From contig JAILKE010000009.1 of NCBI GenBank assembly GCA_024694125.1, positions 1 to 36,826 of the forward strand: DNA of 36,826 bases, in the 5' to 3' direction. The DNA is from Bacteroidales bacterium. GTDB lineage: Bacteria; Bacteroidota; Bacteroidia; Bacteroidales; UBA3663. Below, one piece after another: positions 23,263 to 29,543 of the stretch. A model generated the notes under the pieces. The model worked only from the letters and a program-made list of their open reading frames with translations, was not told the DNA's origin and did no database searches. Within the stretch, counting starts at the first letter, position 1; every line of letters starts with the position of its first letter. A program made the translations under genes and the position numbers.

Positions 23263-24566
23263 AAATCGTAGATTATCTGAAACTATATGCCGAGACCACG
23301 CCCCAACGGACCTTCGTGACCGAGGCGGATGGTCCCAGTTTGACATACAGAGAGTTCTGGCAACTGGTTCAGCAACGTGCCTCACAACTGAAACAGGAAT
23401 ACGCCGACAAACAGGCTTGCGTGATGCGCGCTTCACAAACCATCGCATACCTGACAGATTACTTTGCCTGCCACATAGCCGGAAAGGTGATCGTTCCCCT
23501 CGAGCGCGACTTGCCAGATGACAAGGTTGCGCAGATAGAGGCTATGGTCAATGCCCAGTTGTTTCCACCCGAAGCATCGGATATACTCTTCACAACGGGA
23601 ACGACAGGCACTCCCAAGGGTGTGGTATTGAGCCACAAAGCACTGATGACCGATGCAGACAACCTGGCCGAGCGGCTCGGTTTTCATGCAGGGATGACAT
23701 TCATCATCAATGGTCCGCTCAATCACTTCGGCAGCCACTCGAAGGTTCTTCCTGTGGTCCGTACCGGAGGCGCGCTCTACCTGATGGAGGGAATGAAGAA
23801 ACTGGAAGACTTCTATACCGCAATAGATGCTATCCAAGGTCCAGTTGCCACTTTCTTGGTTCCAGCCAGCATCCGTATGTTGGTCCAACTGACCGGCAAA
23901 CGGCTTGCTACCTATGCCGACCGCATCGAAATGCTTGAGACCGGAGCTGCCCCCATCACTCAGACCGACATGCAGCAGGTAGCATCCCTGTTACCCCGAA
24001 CTCGACTATTCAACACTTACGCCGGTAGTGAAGTGGGCGTGGTATGCACCTACAACTACAACGATGGACTGGCGCTGCAGGGATGTGTCGGCACCCCCTA
24101 CCCCTATTCTCACATCGAATTGCGCGACAGCGTAGTGGTCTGTTCGGGCCCTGGCCTCATGATGGGATATCTGGGCCAACCATTGGTCGAAACTGTCGAT
24201 GAAATAGTCACATCGGACATCGGACGACTGGACAACGAAGGTCGTCTGTACCTGACAGGCCGACAGAGTGACCTCATCAACGTCGGCGGTCTCAAGGTCT
24301 CTCCCATCGAAGTTGAAGATGTTGCAGCTGCAGTCATTCCTGGTTTGAAAGACTGTATCTGCATAGCCCATCCTCATGCGGTTATGGGCAGCGTGCCCAA
24401 GCTATTGGTCGTATTGGAAGACCCATCAACTCTGGACAAACGCGCCGTAGCCAAAGCTCTGCGTTCTCGGTTGGAGGCATACAAGGTACCGGTCGATATA
24501 GTGTCCGTGGACCATATCGAACGTACTTATAATGGAAAGATCAACAGGAAATACTATATCAATTGA
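23259..24566 (+). CDS. AMP-dependent acyl-ACP/CoA ligase for the aryl starter
   Basis: A 435-residue adenylate-forming enzyme, shorter than standard ligases (about 500-550) because the N-terminal domain is reduced. The P-loop TTGTTGTPKG is at residues 112-121. The adenine-binding TYAGSEVG, the ATP-ribose motif TSDIGRLDNEGRLYLTGR and the C-terminal catalytic Lys427 (YNGKINRK) are all present. It should activate an aromatic acid (4-hydroxybenzoate- or coumarate-like) as acyl-AMP and pass it to the ACP encoded directly before, with which it overlaps (GTGA). No gene making the aromatic acid is in the window. The start codon is GTG. Confidence 0.87.
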   Translation: MKIVDYLKLYAETTPQRTFVTEADGPSLTYREFWQLVQQRASQLKQEYADKQACVMRASQTIAYLTDYFACHIAGKVIVPLERDLPDDKVAQIEAMVNAQLFPPEASDILFTTGTTGTPKGVVLSHKALMTDADNLAERLGFHAGMTFIINGPLNHFGSHSKVLPVVRTGGALYLMEGMKKLEDFYTAIDAIQGPVATFLVPASIRMLVQLTGKRLATYADRIEMLETGAAPITQTDMQQVASLLPRTRLFNTYAGSEVGVVCTYNYNDGLALQGCVGTPYPYSHIELRDSVVVCSGPGLMMGYLGQPLVETVDEIVTSDIGRLDNEGRLYLTGRQSDLINVGGLKVSPIEVEDVAAAVIPGLKDCICIAHPHAVMGSVPKLLVVLEDPSTLDKRAVAKALRSRLEAYKVPVDIVSVDHIERTYNGKINRKYYIN

Positions 24567-24587
24567 TAATTGATAATTGATAATTGA
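24561..24587. repeat. 3.9 copies of the 7-mer TAATTGA
   Basis: Tandem TAATTGA units cover the ligase stop codon and the following bases, in the convergent gap with the BASS gene. Likely replication-slippage sequence. It could expand or contract without touching coding residues. Confidence 0.8.
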
Positions 24588-24597
24588 CATCAATTGG

Positions 24598-25572
24598 TTA
24601 GCCTTCAATTCTCTTATCACCATTCTTTCTCACCTTGTATAGCTGCCAAGCATTGACGGTATTATGCCACACAGAGTAGAATCCGCCTACGACTGAAGTG
24701 ACGGGATTGAGGAAGATTTGCCCCATCCAGATGATGAGCACCGTATTCTTCTGGCCGAAAGCCTGTCCTGCCGTAATACATTCGGACGATCCGAAATGAG
24801 CGCCTATGCGTCGGCCAATATAGAACTGCAACATACAGCACACGCCCGACACAACCGCCAAGCCCACCAGGTACCACACGCTGACCGAGGTATGCACGAT
24901 GCTTCGCACCGTAACGGCAATGGCCAACGAGAGTGAAACTGCCCAAAGATAGAAAGCCAGGTCTCGCCACTGCAACAACCATCTATGCAATGGTCTGATC
25001 AGGAATCGCACGATCCATGCCAATGCCATAGGGCATATCAGCAATGGGAAGACCTTGCCCAATATGCGGAAGAAAGCATCGAAGAACGACACGTCACTTG
25101 GCTCTATGATCGGGAAGAACAGAGGCGCTGCTAAACTGGTCATCAGGTTGCACAACATCAGATAGGTCACGACACCGGACACCGAGCCGCCCAACTTGCT
25201 GGTAACTACAGCCGAAGCCGTAGCAGTCGGGCAAATCAGGCAGAGCATTGCACCTTCGCACAGTACCTTGTTCCCCTCATCGGACATGGTCATAGCCAAT
25301 AGCGAAAAGCCCACGAAGAGCAATGTCTGGACTACCAGCACAGCCAATTGCCAACGATGGGGGCGCATCTCCTTGGGACTCACCTTGATGAGCGAAAGGA
25401 ACAGCATGGCGAACAGCAGCAGTGGCTGCACGTATTGAGTAACCACTTCGTATGTGACGTGATGCACCTCTGCACTGAGCGGCAGACTTACAAAAACGAA
25501 ATACTCTGCTACACCAGCCATCATGGCGAGGGGCAAAGTCCAGTTGCGTATAAATTGCCAAAATCCTTTCAT
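24598..25572 (-). CDS. bile acid:sodium symporter (BASS/SBF) family transporter
   Basis: A 324-residue polytopic membrane protein with about nine to ten helices, of the BASS superfamily. The helix-crossing region ICPTATASAVVTSKLGGS corresponds to the conserved TAxASxVxT-type motif of this group. The second repeat includes ECITAGQAFGQKNTVL, the matching crossover helix. Substrates in the family range from bile acids to keto acids and pantoate, so no substrate is given. The start at 25572 is chosen because the promoter -7 box (25588-25581) overlaps the upstream frame. This leaves almost no leader on the mRNA. It converges with the ligase gene. Confidence 0.8.
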   Translation of the reverse strand: MKGFWQFIRNWTLPLAMMAGVAEYFVFVSLPLSAEVHHVTYEVVTQYVQPLLLFAMLFLSLIKVSPKEMRPHRWQLAVLVVQTLLFVGFSLLAMTMSDEGNKVLCEGAMLCLICPTATASAVVTSKLGGSVSGVVTYLMLCNLMTSLAAPLFFPIIEPSDVSFFDAFFRILGKVFPLLICPMALAWIVRFLIRPLHRWLLQWRDLAFYLWAVSLSLAIAVTVRSIVHTSVSVWYLVGLAVVSGVCCMLQFYIGRRIGAHFGSSECITAGQAFGQKNTVLIIWMGQIFLNPVTSVVGGFYSVWHNTVNAWQLYKVRKNGDKRIEG

Positions 25573-25580
25573 AGCATCGG

Positions 25581-25611
25581 CAAAGTTAGCACTTATAATG
25601 CAAATTAGCAA
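25581..25611 (-). promoter_or_regulatory. promoter of the BASS transporter, near leaderless
   Basis: Minus strand TTG (25611-25609), 20 bases, TAACTTTG (25588-25581). The expected start site is about 25575, within a few bases of the ATG at 25572. The divergent promoter of the next unit is only about 20 bases away. Confidence 0.75.
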
Positions 25612-25629
25612 GAATCAGCGACGTAATTC

Positions 25630-25660
25630 TTGTGCATTAGAATAAATATGCATATCTTTG
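25630..25660 (+). promoter_or_regulatory. promoter of the small protein-nhaC unit
   Basis: TTG (25630-25632), 20 bases, TATCTTTG (25653-25660). Full consensus. It lies 22 bases before the ATG of the 85-residue protein. Confidence 0.85.
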
Positions 25661-25682
25661 CCACATAAAAAATACAAATAGT

Positions 25683-25940
25683 ATGAACGAACAACTGTCA
25701 CAACAGATACTGGAGTCCGAACTATGCACCCAGCGCATCTGCAACAAACAGCAGGCTAAGGCATTCTTCCGTTTTCTATGGACCGACCTGCACATCAATT
25801 TCACGGCCGATGACGATTTTCTCACCTTCGGCTTGTTCACCGACGAAGCTGCAGAATTGCTCAACCGCCGGATGGACGATTGTTTCGGACTATTCGGGCC
25901 ACAGACCTATGACCTGTTGCTGCAGGTAATGGGAGAATAA
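25683..25940 (+). CDS. small protein of unknown function upstream of nhaC
   Basis: An 85-residue cytosolic protein with no signal or membrane segment. It has a basic, Cys-containing first third (ELCTQRICNKQQAKAFFRFLW) and acidic remainder (NFTADDDFLTFGLFTDEAAELL, FGLFGPQTYDLL). I do not recognise the family. The perfect promoter 22 bases upstream and the 12-base distance to the antiporter gene make it a real gene, probably co-transcribed. A regulatory or partner role with the antiporter is only suggested by position. Confidence 0.75.
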   Translation: MNEQLSQQILESELCTQRICNKQQAKAFFRFLWTDLHINFTADDDFLTFGLFTDEAAELLNRRMDDCFGLFGPQTYDLLLQVMGE

Positions 25941-25952
25941 AAAGAGAACTGT

Positions 25953-27239
25953 ATGTATGCACTATCACCCCTGCTCGTCTTCCTTTTCAGTTATGTAGGT
26001 ATATGCCTGTTGGGAGGCGATTTCTCTCACTCATCGATCACTCTGGTAGCCTTTTTATTGGCCTCCATATATGCGTTGGCCATATCCAAGGGCAGCAGTC
26101 AGGAAAGACTGAAATCCTTTTCCGCCGGAGCAGGACATCCTACCGTACTGCTGATGGTTTGGATTTATGTGATGGCGGGCGCCTTTGCCTATTGCGCCAA
26201 GCTGATGGGCTGCATCGAGGCTACGGTCGATTTGACTTTGCATCTGCTGCCCACCTCCTTGCTGCTGCCTGGCATTTTTCTTGCAGCCTGCTTCGTATCA
26301 CTTGCTGTGGGGACCTCAGTAGGAACCATCGTACAACTCACGCCCATTGCAGTCGGCATAGCACTCAAGACCGATATCTCGATGCCGCTCATGGTGGCTA
26401 TCGTAGTGGGTGGTGCTTACTTTGGCGACAATCTCTCATTCATCAGCGATACGACCATTGCAGCAACGCAGAGTCAAGGATGTCGGATGAAAGATAAATT
26501 CCGTGCCAATTTCCGACTTGTATTACCCGTAGCATTGATCATTCTGGGCATATACTATTGGTTGGGACGTGACGCACAGGTCTTGCAGCAACCCCACCCC
26601 ATCGACCTTCTGTTGGTCGTTCCCTACATCATAGTCATCATTGCAGCCTTGGCGGGCATGGACGTCATGTTGGTCCTGCTGACAGGCATCGTTCTGACTG
26701 GTGCCATAGGAATCTGGCGCGACACATTCAACCTGTTCGGATGGATGGACAGCCTGGGTACTGGCATGATCGGAATGGGCGAAATGATCCTAATGGCCAT
26801 GATGGCAGCGGGCTTGCTCGAGCTGATACGGCAGAATGGAGGCATAGACTACCTGTTGCGACACGTTACCCGTGGAGTACGATCCCGTCGTGGAGCCGAG
26901 TTGAGTATCAGCGCTTTGGTTTGCTTGGTCAATATATGTACCGCCAACAACACCGTTGCCATACTGACAGCTGGACCTATAGCTCGACGCATCGCCGAAC
27001 ACTATCAGGTACCGCCACAACGAGCAGCCTCGATACTTGACACGGTCTCATGCTTCACCCAGGGCTTATTGCCCTACAGCGTGCAGTTACTCTTTGCAGC
27101 CAATCTGGTATCCAACATGACCGGCCAACCCTTCAGCCCTACCAGCGCCATCCCATACCTCTTCTATCCTATGGGCATAGGCTTGGCAGTACTCGTCACT
27201 GCACTGAGAAGCGACAGCAAACGTATTTCTGCCCGATAA
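25953..27239 (+). CDS. nhaC: Na+/H+ antiporter, NhaC family
   Basis: A 428-residue inner-membrane protein with about eleven to twelve helices. The family signature is GGAYFGDNLSF (153-163) followed by ISDTTIAATQSQGC, where conserved Asp residues bind the cation. Another conserved block is NICTANNTVAILTAGPIA. Members exchange sodium (or malate/lactate in MleN-type proteins) for protons. The length is slightly short of the typical 440-470. It is second in a two-gene unit with the small unknown protein. The right flanking element begins shortly after its stop codon and is transcribed against it. Confidence 0.9.
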   Translation: MYALSPLLVFLFSYVGICLLGGDFSHSSITLVAFLLASIYALAISKGSSQERLKSFSAGAGHPTVLLMVWIYVMAGAFAYCAKLMGCIEATVDLTLHLLPTSLLLPGIFLAACFVSLAVGTSVGTIVQLTPIAVGIALKTDISMPLMVAIVVGGAYFGDNLSFISDTTIAATQSQGCRMKDKFRANFRLVLPVALIILGIYYWLGRDAQVLQQPHPIDLLLVVPYIIVIIAALAGMDVMLVLLTGIVLTGAIGIWRDTFNLFGWMDSLGTGMIGMGEMILMAMMAAGLLELIRQNGGIDYLLRHVTRGVRSRRGAELSISALVCLVNICTANNTVAILTAGPIARRIAEHYQVPPQRAASILDTVSCFTQGLLPYSVQLLFAANLVSNMTGQPFSPTSAIPYLFYPMGIGLAVLVTALRSDSKRISAR

Positions 27240-27261
27240 AGCTGCATTTCCTAAAATATAG

Positions 27262-27450
27262 ACTCCCTTTCATATTCTCCGTTAGAACATGACGCAGGAG
27301 CATTCATATGTCAAAGAACGTATGCTAATGAGAGTTTCCAACATTATCAGTAATGTCATTACTTTCTCAAAAGCGGTGCAAAGGTAAGAAGATTATTTCA
27401 TACCGACAAATTTTGTTTGTTATAGTTTTGCCTATACTTGGCTATACTTT
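27262..27450 (-). ncRNA. right flanking element: inverted homologue of the left element
   Basis: Read on the minus strand it holds the same blocks as the left element. A 24-base upstream segment with two AAGTATAG copies is identical (27449-27426). The promoter is TTG (27409-27407)-N20-TACCTTTG (27386-27379), with 22 of 23 bases shared around the -7 box. The 17-mer ATACGTTCTTTGACATA (27323-27307) follows, then the hairpin CATGTTCT / AGAATATG with loop AACGG (27291-27271). Spacing from 17-mer to hairpin is 15 bases in both copies. The middle part between promoter and 17-mer is about 53 bases shorter and not similar. It sits between a hairpin behind the Fur-family gene and the convergent nhaC 3' end. 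Confidence 0.55.
27379..27409 (-). promoter_or_regulatory. promoter within the right flanking element
   Basis: Minus strand TTG, exactly 20 bases, TACCTTTG, followed by CACCGC as in the left element. A phased AAGTATAG pair lies directly upstream. Confidence 0.8.
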
Positions 27451-27499
27451 GAGGTAGAGAGGCCTCAAACGTCGATTTCAAGGACACCGCACATACACC

Positions 27500-27533
27500 A
27501 ATCGCCCACGCTCCAGTAGGAACGTGGGCGATT
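27500..27533 (-). terminator. hairpin downstream of the Fur-family gene
   Basis: An 11-bp perfect GC-rich stem, AATCGCCCACG (27500-27510) with CGTGGGCGATT (27523-27533). It lies 22 bases after the stop codon of the minus-strand gene. The minus strand lacks a T run after the stem, while the plus strand has TTATAT. Confidence 0.6.
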
Positions 27534-27555
27534 TATATACTTTCGTGACGGTTTA

Positions 27556-27990
27556 CTATCCGAGATGATTGTGGCAGCAGCACTCAGCTTCGTGACCATC
27601 CACCAGTTTGTGGGCACAATGAGCACATATACCTTGAATTATATAGTTGACACGTCGTACCTCGAAACCTTCAGGCACCTCTACCTCTGGTATCGGTTGA
27701 TCCAAGCAGATCGTACGACCGCATTTCAGGCAAGTCAAGTGTACATGTTGCGTCTGCAACAGGCAGTATTTCTGTTGTCCGCTACCATCATCGACCGTAT
27801 GCAACAGTTCATGTTCGACAAATAGCGTCAACGTACGAAACAGCGTACTGCGATCCACCGTCGGAAGCAATCCCTCCAGGTCCGACAGCGCGAAGACATA
27901 GTCGAACTGCAGCAAGGTGCGCCACACCAGGAGACGCACTGCCGTAGGACGTATGCCGTTCTGTTCCAGATATGAAGAGGAATCACTCAT
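27556..27990 (-). CDS. Fur-family metalloregulator with Cys/His-rich tail
   Basis: A 144-residue transcriptional repressor of the Fur superfamily. The N-terminal winged helix (residues 8-70) has the recognition-helix pattern DRSTLFRTLTLFVEHELL. The dimerisation domain holds HVHLTCLKCGRTICLD and ICAHCAHKL, so the structural zinc site is Cys87, Cys90, Cys122 and Cys125, with His82/His84 as sensory ligands. The C-terminus is unusual: GHEAECCCHNHLG adds three Cys and three His. Zinc (Zur) or iron/peroxide sensing cannot be told apart. A GGGGA...TCCCC palindrome lies 10-30 bases upstream of its start and recurs upstream of folE. Confidence 0.88.
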   Translation of the reverse strand: MSDSSSYLEQNGIRPTAVRLLVWRTLLQFDYVFALSDLEGLLPTVDRSTLFRTLTLFVEHELLHTVDDGSGQQKYCLLQTQHVHLTCLKCGRTICLDQPIPEVEVPEGFEVRRVNYIIQGICAHCAHKLVDGHEAECCCHNHLG

Positions 27991-27996
27991 TGCACT

Positions 27997-28020
27997 AAAG
28001 GGGACTTCTATAAATTCCCC
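27997..28020. promoter_or_regulatory. GGGGA-N11-TCCCC palindrome upstream of the Fur-family gene
   Basis: GGGGA (28000-28004) and TCCCC (28016-28020) enclose CTTCTATAAAT. The 23-base unit shares 20 bases with 35047-35069 upstream of folE. It also forms one arm of a larger inverted repeat with 28068-28085. Confidence 0.5.
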
Positions 28021-28085
28021 GTTTATTGGTTAAACCATTGGAGATTATCTATTAAAATTCTTTTGAAAATTTATAGAAATCCCCT
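27999..28085 (-). other. large inverted repeat between kinase and Fur-family genes
   Basis: AGGGGACTTCTATAAATT (27999-28016) and AATTTATAGAAATCCCCT (28068-28085) pair over 18 bases. The single mismatch becomes a G-U pair in the minus-strand RNA, which is the coding sense of both flanking genes. The AT-rich loop is 51 bases. It could form a long hairpin in the intergenic mRNA, or a two-site operator. Confidence 0.6.
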
Positions 28086-28091
28086 AAGAAT

Positions 28092-28922
28092 TTACTTACG
28101 TTTCAGACGTTCCAACTGAGACTCAAAGTCTATACCCGTATTGTGGGCCGTCTCAGACTTGATAGTCTCTACCAGGCATTGACGCACGAAACGGCTGGAT
28201 CTATGGCACGAGTCCACGAAGTCCACACCATTGACGGCATCAGCAGCCAGAATGGCAGCAAAGACGTCACCCGTACCGGACCGGGTCTGCTCAACCTGGA
28301 GTTGACGTTGGAAGATGGTCTCTTCACCTCCAGCTTCTGCTATGGCATTGCCTATGCTGCCACTACCCATATGGATACCAGTTATGACCAATTTACGGGC
28401 ACCCATATCGAGCAATCGATGAGCCAGGTCATCCAACTCACGGCGCTTCCACCCCGACTCATGGTAACGGGTACCGGTCAGGAAACAGGCTTCGGTCAGA
28501 TTGGGCGTTATGATGTCGGCATAGGCAATGAGACGACGCATCTCACGGCACAACTTTTCAGTATAGGTAGCATAGATACGGCCATTGTCCCCCATTACAG
28601 GATCGACCAATACTTGTGTACCCTGATTCCTGAACTGAGCAATAAAGTCTTCGACAATGCCTATCTGTCGTGCAGAACCCAGGAAGCCGGTCATTATCCC
28701 ATCAAACTGCAGTTCCAGTTTCTTCCATTCACGGATATAGGCAGGCATATGCTGCGTAAAGTCCATGCAGTAGAAAGAGGGGAAACCCGTATGGTTGGAG
28801 AAAATGGCAGTAGGCAGCGCACAACCCTGCACGCCCAAATGACTCACTATCGGCAATATCACCGAAGTGGAACAACGGCCATAACCCGAGATGTCGTTGA
28901 TTATCGCTATCTTGCGGCTCAT
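28092..28922 (-). CDS. pyridoxal/pyridoxamine kinase-like (PdxK/PdxY/ThiD group)
   Basis: A 276-residue ribokinase-superfamily enzyme. Substrate-side blocks are IIND-ISGYGRCST and QGCALPTAIFSNHTGF. The phosphate/Mg block is VLVDPVMGDNGRIY. TPNLTEACFLTG follows, and the catalytic Asp219 lies in SGTGDVFAAI. The order and length fit bacterial pyridoxamine kinases, which phosphorylate vitamin B6 vitamers in the salvage of pyridoxal phosphate. A hydroxymethylpyrimidine kinase role is less likely but not excluded. Its ATG overlaps the stop of ndk (ATGA), so the two are co-translated, and the Fur-family gene follows after 101 bases. Confidence 0.85.
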   Translation of the reverse strand: MSRKIAIINDISGYGRCSTSVILPIVSHLGVQGCALPTAIFSNHTGFPSFYCMDFTQHMPAYIREWKKLELQFDGIMTGFLGSARQIGIVEDFIAQFRNQGTQVLVDPVMGDNGRIYATYTEKLCREMRRLIAYADIITPNLTEACFLTGTRYHESGWKRRELDDLAHRLLDMGARKLVITGIHMGSGSIGNAIAEAGGEETIFQRQLQVEQTRSGTGDVFAAILAADAVNGVDFVDSCHRSSRFVRQCLVETIKSETAHNTGIDFESQLERLKRK

Positions 28923-29383
28923 ACCTCGTCGGCGGCGTACGTAAACTGATAGAGAGGATTCGGGTAGTCGAAGAGTTCTTCTGGACGGAAGAATCGGGCC
29001 AACTCGACAGCAGCGCTCTCTGCACTGTCACTGGCGTGAACAATATTCTCCTGGAACGATACAGAGTAGTCACCACGGATCGTACCCGGAGCAGCCTTAC
29101 GGCCATTCGTAGCACCGGTCAGGGCACGCACCACCTCGACTGCATCGATTCCCTCATAACAGCAGACGATGACGGGAGTTACCATCATGGCATCTTTGAT
29201 TTGCTGGAAACATGCTTTGGCCGATAGATGGGCATAGTGCTCGGAGAGTTGTGCATCATTGAGCTGGCACATCTTCATACCACACAGGTGCAGACCTTTC
29301 TGTTCGAAACGGCGGGTTACTTCACCGACCAGGCCACGCATCAGGCAACTGGGTTTCAGGATAACAAGTGTACGTTGAGTCAT
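28919..29383 (-). CDS. ndk: nucleoside diphosphate kinase
   Basis: A 154-residue enzyme that transfers the gamma phosphate between nucleoside triphosphates and diphosphates through a phosphohistidine. The active-site block NIVHASDSAESA contains His116. The ATP-binding KPSCLMRGLVGEV, the Kpn-loop-like region ALTGATNGRKAAPGTIRGDY and the FRPEEL ending are typical. The in-frame start at 29410 adds nine unrelated residues, so the ATG at 29383 (MTQRTLVILKP) is used. It overlaps the following kinase gene. Confidence 0.95.
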   Translation of the reverse strand: MTQRTLVILKPSCLMRGLVGEVTRRFEQKGLHLCGMKMCQLNDAQLSEHYAHLSAKACFQQIKDAMMVTPVIVCCYEGIDAVEVVRALTGATNGRKAAPGTIRGDYSVSFQENIVHASDSAESAAVELARFFRPEELFDYPNPLYQFTYAADEV

Positions 29384-29543
29384 TGCTATTGTACTATAAA
29401 TAAAAAACAATATATAGCTAAATAATTTTGAACGACTACTTACTTCAGGAATAAATACACCTCAATAAGAAGGGCGTCAGTATATTTCATGCAGATGGAT
29501 GAGAGTCCGCTTCATTGAGCCGACCTCTCACCCATCCACGCGA

